From: Crocinitomicaceae bacterium
GTDB lineage: Bacteria > Bacteroidota > Bacteroidia > Flavobacteriales_D > Crocinitomicaceae
Assembly (NCBI GenBank): GCA_027084145.1
Contig: JALWLM010000504.1
Location: forward strand, 1 to 32,213
Length of the DNA: 32,213 bases
Direction: 5' to 3'
Shown here: positions 25,310-32,213 of the stretch, one piece after another
Position numbering within the stretch: the stretch's first letter is position 1
Layout of the letters: every line of letters starts with the position of its first letter
Position numbers and translations under genes: made by a program
Notes under the pieces: generated by a model
The model's database searches: none
Seen by the model: only the letters and a program-made list of their open reading frames with translations
What the model was told of the DNA's origin: nothing

Positions 25310-26206
25310 ATGAATCGTAAAACGTCTGTCATATTTTATGTTTTGAGTTTTTATGTCATAGCTCAATTCATTTGGTGGACGTATCATATTTTTGATTTAT
25401 CTACACAAATTAACGGAGGAGAAATCGATCAGCGATACATTCGTATGTTGATAGGAGAAGGTGCAGTTTTTCTTTCCATATTATTTTTTGGAATATGGCA
25501 AATACGAAAATCAATTCAAAAAGAATTGAAACTTTCGGAACGACAAAACAATTTTTTACTTTCAGTAACTCATGAGCTTAAAACTCCGATTGCCTCAAAT
25601 AAACTTTATCTCCAAACGATATTAAAGAGAAAAGAATTGTCAGAGAATCAAAAAAGAGAGTTGATCGAGAAGGCCATCAAGGAAAATGAGAGACTGGAAA
25701 AAATGATTAACAATATTTTGCGTGCATCACAATTGGATCATGGAAAAATAGAATTAAACACAAAGCGGTTGAATGTTGTTCCTGTTTTTAAAGAATTGAT
25801 CAATAGATGGAGAGAAACGAATGAAGACAGAAACATCCATTTTTTGTGTAATAAAGATGAACTGCTTTTTGATGTTGATCTAGGAGCTTTAGAGATGATT
25901 TTGAATAATCTTATCGAGAATGCGTTAAAATACTCAGATGAGAACATTCGTGTTTTTTTAGATGATAAGGGAGAGAAAATTATTTTTGGTGTGTCTGATT
26001 CGGGAGAGGGAATTCCATTGAAATTTAGAAAGGATATTTTTAAAAAGTTTTATCGTTTAGAAGATGAAAACGTTCGATCTAAAAAAGGAAGTGGATTGGG
26101 ATTGTTTATTGTTGGTGAATTGGTAAAACTACACGGGTGGGATATTTCTTGTAAAGAAAATGAAGGAAGCGGGATAACATTTGAAATAAGTTTAAGAAAT
26201 GAATAA
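25310..26206 (+). CDS. Sensor histidine kinase, no response regulator alongside
   Basis: This 298-residue membrane kinase has two predicted membrane helices (about 6-28 and 45-66) enclosing a very short periplasmic loop of about 16 residues. It has no PAS or HAMP domain. The H box is SVTHELKTPIAS with the phospho-accepting H88, the N box NLIENALK is near 200-207, G1 is DSGEGIP (from D230) and G2 is GSGLGLFIV near 261. With such a small periplasmic part it may sense a membrane or partner signal. It is in the purF-like transcript and overlaps gpmI by 8 bases (ATGAATAA). No response regulator occurs in the window, so its partner is probably elsewhere. Confidence 0.93.
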   Translation: MNRKTSVIFYVLSFYVIAQFIWWTYHIFDLSTQINGGEIDQRYIRMLIGEGAVFLSILFFGIWQIRKSIQKELKLSERQNNFLLSVTHELKTPIASNKLYLQTILKRKELSENQKRELIEKAIKENERLEKMINNILRASQLDHGKIELNTKRLNVVPVFKELINRWRETNEDRNIHFLCNKDELLFDVDLGALEMILNNLIENALKYSDENIRVFLDDKGEKIIFGVSDSGEGIPLKFRKDIFKKFYRLEDENVRSKKGSGLGLFIVGELVKLHGWDISCKENEGSGITFEISLRNE

Positions 26207-27701
26207 AAAAGTTGCATTACTCATTTTAGACGGTTGGGGCATCGGTGACAAAAGTAAATCCGATGCAATTTATAATGCCGACACACCGTTTATGGACAGT
26301 TTGATGGAAAACTATCCGAATGCAAAATTAAGGACAGATGGCTTAAATGTGGGGCTTCCTGACGGGCAAATGGGAAATTCTGAAGTAGGCCACATGAATA
26401 TTGGAGCCGGAAGAATTGTTTATCAAGAATTAACAAGAATAAATAAAGCGATAGAAGAAGGGACATTTTTCAAAAATGAAAGATTAAAACAGGCCTTTGA
26501 GAAAGCCAAAAATGGAAAAACACTGCATCTTTTTGGTTTAGTTTCTCGAGGTGGAGTTCACAGTTCTTTAGAACATCTTTTTGCATTGTGTGATATGGCT
26601 AAACAATATGATTTAGAGAAAATCTATATCCATGCTTTCACAGATGGAAGGGATTGTGATCCCAAAAGCGGACTTGGCTTTTTAAAAGAATTGGAAGAAT
26701 ATATTCAAGGAACAAACATAAAAATTGCTACGATTATAGGGCGATATTATGCGATGGATAGAGATAATCGTTGGGAGAGAATAAAAAAAGCGTATGATTT
26801 GATGGTTAAGGAGGAAGGAGAAAAGTTCTCTTCAGTAGAAGAAGCAATGATTTCTAATTATGAGAAGGATATTACAGATGAGTTTATTCTTCCGTGTTTA
26901 ATTGAAGAAGGGGCAGCAATAAAGGACGGGGATGTGGCAATATGTTTCAACTTTAGAACGGATCGTCCAAGAGAAATATCTATTGCTTTAACGCAAAAAG
27001 CTTTTCCTGAATATGAAATGAGACCTCTGAATATTGATTATTACACAATGACAAATTACGATAAGACATTTAAAAATATCACGGTTTTATTTGAAAAGGA
27101 AAATTTAGAGAAGACATTGGGAGAGGTCTTATCTTTAGCAGGAAAAACACAAGTACGAATTGCAGAAACAGAAAAATATCCGCATGTAACTTTCTTTTTT
27201 AACGGAGGAAGGGAAACCGTATTCGATAACGAACGTCGAATTTTAATAGATTCACCGAAAGTCGCAACATATGATTTGAAACCGGAAATGAGTGCTCCGG
27301 AAATAACTGAAGCAATAACAGAAGATATCGATTCCAATGAACCTGATTTTATTTGTCTTAACTTTGCTAATACGGACATGGTGGGTCACACGGGAGTTTA
27401 TGAAGCAATCCTTAAAGCAGCGGAAACAGTTGACAATTGTGTAAGAAAAGTTATTGAAAAAGCATTGGAAAAGGATTATGCAATTATCATTATCGCCGAT
27501 CATGGAAACTCTGATTATGCATTAAATCCTGATGGAACTCCGAATACGGCACATTCATTAAACCCGGTTCCTATTATCGTATTAAACACAAAAGCAAAAA
27601 TGGTAAACGATGGAATCTTAAGGGATGTCGCTCCCACCGTTTTAGATATAATGGAGTTAGATGTACCTCAAGAAATGACAGGAAAATCTTTAATTGTCTG
27701 A
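26199..27701 (+). CDS. gpmI: 2,3-bisphosphoglycerate-independent phosphoglycerate mutase
   Basis: GpmI interconverts 3- and 2-phosphoglycerate in glycolysis and gluconeogenesis, in the cytoplasm, using two manganese ions. The 500-residue protein has the family landmarks: the metal ligand in LLILDGWGIG (D11), the phosphoserine S61 in GQMGNSEVGHMNIGAG, the substrate region HAFTDGRDCDP, and the second metal site in IIADHGNSDYAL. The C-terminal stretch NTAHSLNPVPII is also conserved. Length is normal (about 505). It shares a transcript with the histidine kinase, whose last codons overlap its ATG. Its stop overlaps the convergent rfaE2 end by 12 bases. Confidence 0.97.
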   Translation: MNKKVALLILDGWGIGDKSKSDAIYNADTPFMDSLMENYPNAKLRTDGLNVGLPDGQMGNSEVGHMNIGAGRIVYQELTRINKAIEEGTFFKNERLKQAFEKAKNGKTLHLFGLVSRGGVHSSLEHLFALCDMAKQYDLEKIYIHAFTDGRDCDPKSGLGFLKELEEYIQGTNIKIATIIGRYYAMDRDNRWERIKKAYDLMVKEEGEKFSSVEEAMISNYEKDITDEFILPCLIEEGAAIKDGDVAICFNFRTDRPREISIALTQKAFPEYEMRPLNIDYYTMTNYDKTFKNITVLFEKENLEKTLGEVLSLAGKTQVRIAETEKYPHVTFFFNGGRETVFDNERRILIDSPKVATYDLKPEMSAPEITEAITEDIDSNEPDFICLNFANTDMVGHTGVYEAILKAAETVDNCVRKVIEKALEKDYAIIIIADHGNSDYALNPDGTPNTAHSLNPVPIIVLNTKAKMVNDGILRDVAPTVLDIMELDVPQEMTGKSLIV

Positions 27702-28214
27702 TTTTAGTTTTTCAATAATCGAAGTCGTAGAATACCCGTCAACTAAAGGGATTGCAACAACTAGCCCTCCGTTTTTTCGAACAATATCCGACCCGACTAT
27801 GTATTTCTTTGAATCTGGATTTTGTTCTTCGGGGTCGTAATCTGAACCTTTGACCAATACATCCGGTAGAAGTTCTTCAATAAGGTGAATAGGCGTATCT
27901 TCATTAAAAAAAACAACCATTTCAACACACCCTAAACCGGCAAGGGTCAATGCTCTCGAGTCGTTATCGTTAATCGGGCGCTCATCTCCTTTTCCTTGCC
28001 TTTTGATAGAATCATCGGTATTTAAACCTACAATTAAACGATTACCTAATTCAGCGGCTTCAGCGAGGTAAGTCACATGACCTTTATGGAGAATATCAAA
28101 GCAACCATTTGTAAAAACAATTTTTTGTTGCTTCAAGCGCCAACCTTTAAGTCGTTTTTTTGCTGTTTCTAAATCGACAATTTTATTTTGAATATAAGAA
28201 AGACGGGTAATCAT
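27690..28214 (-). CDS. rfaE2: D-glycero-beta-D-manno-heptose 1-phosphate adenylyltransferase (RfaE2/HldE domain II)
   Basis: This 174-residue nucleotidyltransferase makes ADP-heptose for the LPS core. It has the cytidylyltransferase-like motif FTNGCFDILHKGH with H43 and H46, and RPINDNDSRALTLAGL, LLPDVLVKGSDYD, VGSD and DGYSTTSIIEKL. It is the stand-alone adenylyltransferase domain that in E. coli is the C-terminal half of HldE. A related family makes FAD or GDP-sugars, but length and the GYSTTSI block fit RfaE2 best. The ATG overlaps the flippase-like gene stop by four bases (ATGA). The stop is within the last codons of gpmI on the other strand. No kinase half (RfaE1) is present in the window. 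Confidence 0.93.
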   Translation of the reverse strand: MITRLSYIQNKIVDLETAKKRLKGWRLKQQKIVFTNGCFDILHKGHVTYLAEAAELGNRLIVGLNTDDSIKRQGKGDERPINDNDSRALTLAGLGCVEMVVFFNEDTPIHLIEELLPDVLVKGSDYDPEEQNPDSKKYIVGSDIVRKNGGLVVAIPLVDGYSTTSIIEKLKSDN

Positions 28215-29203
28215 AATGATTTAATTTTTGGTGTTGGATTTATTTTTTCTTTTTTCTGAATTAAAAATAAGGATAATAATCCAAGTACAACTAATAATGC
28301 TGTTTGTATAACCCATAGAAAAATACCAAAAGCAGGGAAATGAATATTGTATAAAACTAAAACAGCGTTAACCCAAGTAGGATATGCTCCGATACCTCCG
28401 GGGAGGATTGTAATTGCTGCTGCACCGACAACAAACGCTCCAAATATTGCTCCAACAGGCATGTCTTTCGTTTCTTCAAAAGCTTGGGCTATAATCCATA
28501 TGGTGAGAATGTAACATCCCCAGATAAAGAAAGTGTGTAAAAAATAACTCCATTTTTTATCCATTCTCCAAACAGAGAGAATTCCTTCATAAAATCCTCT
28601 AATTTTATTTTTGACAAAAGATTGAAATTTTTTGTGTTTAAAATAAAGTGTAAGTGTAATAATTCCCGCTATTGCTGTTAATAAAAGTGTATACAAAAAC
28701 CACTCATTATTGTTCTCTGACGGAGGATGTTGGGTAATCGCTTTAAATCTCTCGTTGTCTGTTTGTAGAAAACCGGTAATGACAACAACAAGTCCAAGCA
28801 TGATAACGTCAATGATCCGTTCTACAACAATTGTTGCAAAGCTCTTTTCAAAAGGAACATCTTCATAGGTTGTTAATAGTCCGGCTCTTGCAATTTCTCC
28901 TGATCTGGGGACCGTAAAATTGATGACATACCCCGACATAACAGCATGATAACAAGTTGATAAAGATGGGAAATACCCCATTGGATTTAAAAGAAAACGC
29001 CATCGATAGGCACGACTTAGATGACTGAGCCAAGAAACAAATAATCCTAACAAAACCCAAAAATAATTGGCTTCAAAAAAAGCATCTTTTGTCTGTTGAA
29101 TTTCTTCATCTGTCAGACCGCTAAAAAAATACCAAGTAAGATAAATACCTATGAAAATAGGTATAACAATTTTCAATATTTTAATAATTGCTTTCTTTTT
29201 CAA
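28211..29203 (-). CDS. UPF0104/LPG-synthase-flippase-like membrane protein
   Basis: This 330-residue protein has about eight membrane helices. It belongs to the family that includes the flippase half of MprF (lysyl-phosphatidylglycerol) and archaeal AglD. Conserved blocks are SHLSRAYRWRFLL near the start, NFTVPRSGEIARAGLL, ERIIDVIMLGLVVV and ILPGGIGAYPTW. The last two are hallmarks of the family. It probably moves or organises a lipid in the inner membrane; there is no lysyl-transferase domain, so it is not a full MprF. It is six bases after panD and overlaps rfaE2 by four bases, so panD, this gene and rfaE2 look co-transcribed. Confidence 0.9.
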   Translation of the reverse strand: MKKKAIIKILKIVIPIFIGIYLTWYFFSGLTDEEIQQTKDAFFEANYFWVLLGLFVSWLSHLSRAYRWRFLLNPMGYFPSLSTCYHAVMSGYVINFTVPRSGEIARAGLLTTYEDVPFEKSFATIVVERIIDVIMLGLVVVITGFLQTDNERFKAITQHPPSENNNEWFLYTLLLTAIAGIITLTLYFKHKKFQSFVKNKIRGFYEGILSVWRMDKKWSYFLHTFFIWGCYILTIWIIAQAFEETKDMPVGAIFGAFVVGAAAITILPGGIGAYPTWVNAVLVLYNIHFPAFGIFLWVIQTALLVVLGLLSLFLIQKKEKINPTPKIKSL

Positions 29204-29209
29204 AAAAAC

Positions 29210-29560
29210 TTAGTCAATTAAATTGGTTTCTTCGTTTGGGAAAACAAGAGCAGGTTTAAACGATCTTGCTTCATCGGGAGTCATGAATCCATATCCGATA
29301 ATGATAATGGTATCACCTACGGCAACGCGTCTTGCAGCAGGGCCGTTTAAACAAATAACGCCTGATTTTTTTTCTCCTTTTATGGTGTAAGTTTCAAATC
29401 GTTCACCGTTATTGACATTCACAATTTGTACTCGTTCTCCTTCAACGATCTCAGCAGCCTCCATTAACTCTTCATCAATAGTGATACTTCCAATATAATT
29501 GAGGTCTGCTTGAGTCACTTTAACTCGGTGTATTTTAGATTTTACGACCTGTATAAGCAT
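29210..29560 (-). CDS. panD: Aspartate 1-decarboxylase proenzyme
   Basis: PanD makes beta-alanine from aspartate for pantothenate synthesis, using a pyruvoyl group formed by self-cleavage. The 116-residue proenzyme has the cleavage site G24-S25 in LNYIGSITID with Y22 beside it, and the family blocks KSKIHRVKVTQADL, NGERFETYTIKG, GVICLNGPAARR and GDTIIIIGYG. Length is typical (about 116 to 126). It lies 39 bases after panC and has its own likely promoter, which overlaps the end of panC. Neither PanM/PanZ, which helps maturation in enterobacteria, nor panB is present here. Confidence 0.97.
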   Translation of the reverse strand: MLIQVVKSKIHRVKVTQADLNYIGSITIDEELMEAAEIVEGERVQIVNVNNGERFETYTIKGEKKSGVICLNGPAARRVAVGDTIIIIGYGFMTPDEARSFKPALVFPNEETNLID

Positions 29561-29579
29561 ATATGATATTTATTTTTTG

Positions 29580-29611
29580 CAAAGTTATGTAAAAGAATCT
29601 TATGAATACAA
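29580..29611 (-). promoter_or_regulatory. Probable panD operon promoter
   Basis: Read on the minus strand, TAACTTTG (29587-29580) matches TAnnTTTG exactly, and a TTG (29611-29609) lies 21 bases upstream inside the last codons of panC. The element is 19 bases before the panD ATG (at 29560). Confidence 0.6.
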
Positions 29612-30457
29612 TTCCATATTGTCGATAAGTCGAATTTTTCCACAATAAGCGGCGATACATCCTCTCGCGCCGGGTTGCCATTGTTTAATCGATTGTAATG
29701 TTTTCGGGTCAACAATTTCAAAGTATTCTAAATCTAAATTCGAACAATCTATAATTGTGCCAACAATTTTCTTGACAGAATCAACGGAAAGCGAAGAAGA
29801 AAGATTCTTAGCAATCTTTAAACTTTGATATAGAATGTTAGCCTCTTCTTTTTCCGATTCAGAAAGCCTTTCATTTCTACTGCTTTTTGCTAATCCCGAA
29901 GGTTCTCTTATAATGGGACAAGGGATGATTGTTACAGGTAAAGATAGCTGTTGAACCATATATTGAATAATTGCAAGTTGTTGAAAATCTTTTTCTCCAA
30001 AACAAGCAAAATCAGGCTGTACAATATCAAATAATCGTTTAACAACATTGACAACACCATTGAAATGTCCTTGTCTGTACTTTCCTTCCATAACACTCCC
30101 CAGAGTTCCTAGGTTTAGGTGGATTTCCTTAAAATTTTCAGGATAAATATCTCTTACGTTTGGTGTAAAAACAATGAGTTTTTTCCCTTTTAAAGGAAGT
30201 TTATTGAGCAGTTGAATATCCCGATCTAAACTTCTGGGGTACTTTTCAAGGTCTTCTTTATTGTCAAATTGAGTAGGATTAACAAAAATACTGACAACAA
30301 CAATATTTGTTTGCTCAAAAGCTTTTTCTACCAGAGAAATATGCCCGGAATGAAGAGCTCCCATTGTCGGAACAAAGGCAATTTTTTGGTCAGCGTTATA
30401 TTTCTTCAATTCTTTAGAAAGAGAAGAAGAATTGTCTAATACAATAATATTGTCCAT
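29600..30457 (-). CDS. panC: Pantothenate synthetase (pantoate--beta-alanine ligase)
   Basis: PanC joins pantoate and beta-alanine with ATP to give pantothenate, in the cytoplasm. The 285-residue protein has the class I nucleotidyltransferase motif VPTMGALHSGHISLV (H36, H39), then SIFVNPTQF, the GVVNVVKRLFDIVQPDFACFGEKDFQQL block, and the KMSKS-like KSSRNERLS. Length fits the family (about 280). It is divergent from the GT5-like gene, with promoters facing away from each other, and is followed by panD, which supplies its beta-alanine. Together these two genes give the beta-alanine branch and ligation step. Confidence 0.97.
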   Translation of the reverse strand: MDNIIVLDNSSSLSKELKKYNADQKIAFVPTMGALHSGHISLVEKAFEQTNIVVVSIFVNPTQFDNKEDLEKYPRSLDRDIQLLNKLPLKGKKLIVFTPNVRDIYPENFKEIHLNLGTLGSVMEGKYRQGHFNGVVNVVKRLFDIVQPDFACFGEKDFQQLAIIQYMVQQLSLPVTIIPCPIIREPSGLAKSSRNERLSESEKEEANILYQSLKIAKNLSSSLSVDSVKKIVGTIIDCSNLDLEYFEIVDPKTLQSIKQWQPGARGCIAAYCGKIRLIDNMELYS

Positions 30458-30479
30458 ATAATTGAGTTATATCAACGAA

Positions 30480-30528
30480 CAAAACTATTGGTTTTTATTG
30501 AAGTTTCGGCTTTTTTTGTATATTTTTG
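30480..30528. promoter_or_regulatory. Divergent promoter region of panC and the GT5-like gene
   Basis: For panC, CAAAACTA on the plus strand (30480-30487) reads TAGTTTTG on the minus strand, an exact TAnnTTTG. For the GT5-like gene, TATTTTTG (30521-30528) has TTG at 30498-30500, with 20 bases between. The two -7 elements are 33 bases apart, so the polymerase sites may interfere. The plus element favours ATG 30551 as start. Confidence 0.6.
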
Positions 30529-30550
30529 TGATTATTATAAAAATAATTCA

Positions 30551-31381
30551 ATGGGGAAAAAGAAAGTTTTATTTATTTCTCAAGAAGTATTTCCGTTTTT
30601 ACCTAAATCTGAAATATCAGAAACAGCAAGAAACTTAGCACAAGGAGTACAAGAGAATGGGAAGGAAATCAGGGTGTTTATGCCTAGATTCGGCGTTGTG
30701 AATGAAAGAAGACATCAGTTGCATGAAGTGATACGTTTGTCGGGAATGAATCTAATCATTAATGATAAAGATCACCCCCTATTGATAAAAGTAGCATCTA
30801 TTTCATCTGCAAGAATGCAAGTTTATTTCATTGATAACGAAGAATATTTTAAAAGAAAGTTTACAGTTACGGATGCTGATGGAAAACCATTTGAAGATAA
30901 TGGAGAAAGATCAATGTTTTTTTGTAGAGGTGTATTGGAGACTGTAAAGAAATTAGGATGGCAACCGGATGTGATTTTCTGCACAGGCTGGATGACCGCA
31001 CTATTGCCTGTTTATTTAAAAACAGTTTATAAGGATGATCCTCATTTCACTGACACTAAAGTAATTTATAACCTTTGTGGAGGAGGATTTGACGGACAAT
31101 TAGATAAAGAAATATCAGAGAAATTGAAGTTTGATGGAGTGCCGGATGAATTTATTGAAGGGTTAATAGATGATGTTTCTTACGAGAAGATACTTAGCCT
31201 TGCTCTTTCAAATGTTGATGGAGTTTGTGTTACACAGCAAGACTTGAGTGAAATGGAAAAAGAAAGTGTGAATCAATTAGACTGTGATAAGTTAGAAAAT
31301 GTTCCGGAAGAACATTTGATAAAAGAAGTTTCTACTTTTATTGACAAAGTGATAGGTGAAGAAGTTACAGCAGAGAGTTAA
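30551..31381 (+). CDS. Glycogen/starch synthase N-domain-like protein (GT5), probably inactive
   Basis: This 276-residue protein resembles only the N-terminal half (Glyco_transf_5) of glycogen synthase. Matching blocks are KVLFISQEVFPFLPK, GKEIRVFMPRFGVVNERRHQLHEVIRLSG and PDVIFCTGWMTALLPVYLKTVYK. The ADP-glucose motif K-T/V-G-G-L-A is degenerate (FLPKSEISETA), and the GT1 C-terminal domain with its catalytic Glu is absent. It is thus probably not a synthase; it may be a binding or regulatory protein. The frame opens at 30488, but that lies upstream of the likely transcript start, so ATG 30551 is chosen. I recall the same truncated gene beside panC in other Flavobacteriia, followed, as here, by a DUF4270 gene. 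Confidence 0.85.
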   Translation: MGKKKVLFISQEVFPFLPKSEISETARNLAQGVQENGKEIRVFMPRFGVVNERRHQLHEVIRLSGMNLIINDKDHPLLIKVASISSARMQVYFIDNEEYFKRKFTVTDADGKPFEDNGERSMFFCRGVLETVKKLGWQPDVIFCTGWMTALLPVYLKTVYKDDPHFTDTKVIYNLCGGGFDGQLDKEISEKLKFDGVPDEFIEGLIDDVSYEKILSLALSNVDGVCVTQQDLSEMEKESVNQLDCDKLENVPEEHLIKEVSTFIDKVIGEEVTAES

Positions 31382-31385
31382 AAGG

Positions 31386-32213
31386 ATGAAAAATATAATG
31401 AAGAGTGTCGGGAAATTAGTCTTTGGGACAATTGTATTCATAACAGTTTTTTTTTCTTCTTGTAAGAAGAAAGAGCATCCTTTAGGAGTAAGTCAAATAG
31501 ATTCTAGTGATTTGTTACACTCAAAAGGGATTGATACTTTTTCGTTAAAAACATATTGTTTTATTGAAGATTCAATCATTTCGGATAACCCTGCTTTTTC
31601 ATTGTTGGGGTCTTATCATGACCCTGTATTCGGGGAGTTTGATGCGAGTTTTTACACGCAAATAAGACTTTCAGGGGACAATCCGGATTTTGGAGATGTA
31701 AGTACAATTGTAATTGATTCTTTTGTGTTGGCTTTGGAGTATAGAGGGCGTTATGGGGAAAAAGGAGATCAAACAATAGAGGTGTATGAGTTGACAGAAG
31801 ATTTGTATTTGGATTCCACTTATTATTCTTTTGAAACAAAAACAACACAGCCAACTAATTTAGTACAAGGAACAGGAATTTTTAATTTGGATGATGAAGC
31901 AACAACAGTTGTGGGGGGGGATACCGTTTTGCCGCAATTAAGAATTCCGATAGATACAAATCTCGCACGAGTATTGATTGTTGAAGCAATGTCGGGAAGT
32001 GGAACTTTTGCGGATAATGATGCTTTTAATTCTTATTTTAAAGGGTTACACATTAAAACGAACAATGGAGTTCAAGCTCCGGGTGAGGGAGGTGTTTTTC
32101 ACTTTAATATAACAGATCCGGATTCAAAATTGACAATTTATTATCATCAAGCAGGAGAACAAAAAGAATTTGATTTTTATATCAATAGTTATTGTGCAGA
32201 TTACAACCACGTG
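31386..32213 (+). CDS. DUF4270 lipoprotein, C-terminus cut off
   Basis: The frame is open from ATG 31386 to the window edge (276 codons, no stop). The N-terminus (SVGKLVFGTIVFITVFF, then SSC) is a lipoprotein signal with lipid Cys at residue 26. The body has the DUF4270 opening: HPLGVSQIDSSDLL, ISDNPAFSLLGSYHDPVFGEFDASFYTQIRL, and STIVIDSFVLALEYRGRYG, with repeated beta-strand patterns. The family is a Bacteroidota surface or periplasmic lipoprotein of unknown function. A run of eight G (31913-31920) codes for part of VVGGD. It begins four bases after the GT5-like gene ends and is likely co-transcribed. The full family length is around 450 to 550, so about half is here. Confidence 0.9.
   Translation, partial: MKNIMKSVGKLVFGTIVFITVFFSSCKKKEHPLGVSQIDSSDLLHSKGIDTFSLKTYCFIEDSIISDNPAFSLLGSYHDPVFGEFDASFYTQIRLSGDNPDFGDVSTIVIDSFVLALEYRGRYGEKGDQTIEVYELTEDLYLDSTYYSFETKTTQPTNLVQGTGIFNLDDEATTVVGGDTVLPQLRIPIDTNLARVLIVEAMSGSGTFADNDAFNSYFKGLHIKTNNGVQAPGEGGVFHFNITDPDSKLTIYYHQAGEQKEFDFYINSYCADYNHV

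Noticed and set aside
31576..31854. Minus-strand open frame of 92 codons inside the DUF4270 gene.
   Set aside because: The plus strand carries the recognisable DUF4270 lipoprotein through the whole span; this frame has no supporting feature.
1..32213. Search for CRISPR arrays, tRNA or rRNA genes, insertion sequences, prophage and restriction or defence genes.
   Set aside because: No spaced direct repeats, cloverleaf-like segments, transposase or integrase motifs or defence proteins were recognised; the window reads as core chromosome.

Overview
The window looks like chromosomal DNA from a low-GC member of the Bacteroidota, most likely the order Flavobacteriales. The signs are: a type IX secretion C-terminal sorting domain on the first protein; -7 promoter elements of the Bacteroidota form TAnnTTTG, some with a TTG about 20 bases upstream; DUF5686 and DUF4270 proteins; a coaX / outer-membrane protein / TPR / lptC cluster; and a truncated glycogen-synthase-like gene divergent from panC and panD, with DUF4270 next to it. 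Genes are packed tightly. No stretch over 300 bases lacks a gene, and I see no rRNA, tRNA, CRISPR array, phage or insertion sequence. The family, order and synteny statements come from memory, not a search.

Layout: (1) 1-1456, minus strand: a secreted Asp-box protein cut by the window edge. (2) 1647-6586, minus: a probable operon fbp, mfd, marC-family. (3) 6753-13460, plus: coaX, a beta-barrel protein, a TPR protein, lptC, a small membrane protein and a large DUF5686 outer-membrane protein, closed by a terminator whose hairpin contains the last stop codon. (4) 13517-17182, plus: kbl, a gamma-carbonic-anhydrase-like protein, a four-helix membrane protein with a zinc-site-like tail, def and a lipoprotein. 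(5) 17360-19786: hppA, a sodium-type membrane pyrophosphatase carrying an unusual 88-residue Cys/Lys-rich tail. (6) 19897-23293: radA, a convergent aquaporin and a cation:proton antiporter. (7) 23405-27701: a purF-like amidophosphoribosyltransferase, a histidine kinase without a response regulator beside it, and gpmI. (8) 27690-30457, minus: panC, then panD, a flippase-like membrane protein and rfaE2. (9) 30551 to the end, plus: a degenerate GT5 protein and a DUF4270 lipoprotein cut by the window edge.

Most of the window is housekeeping. Envelope functions dominate: LptC for LPS transport, RfaE2 for ADP-heptose, DUF5686, DUF4270 and the barrel protein. Coenzyme A synthesis appears twice (coaX in one cluster; panC and panD in another). 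Central carbon metabolism is represented by fbp and gpmI, and membrane energetics by hppA and the antiporter, which could both act on sodium. The most unusual item is the metallothionein-like tail of HppA. Smaller points of interest are an altered glutaminase motif in the purF-like enzyme, a GT5 protein without its sugar-nucleotide motif, a 16-base block shared by the radA and antiporter promoters at identical distance from the start codon, three gene junctions with the same 8-base ATGNNTAA overlap, and a G8 tract inside a surface lipoprotein gene. I did not find a clearly new multi-gene system.
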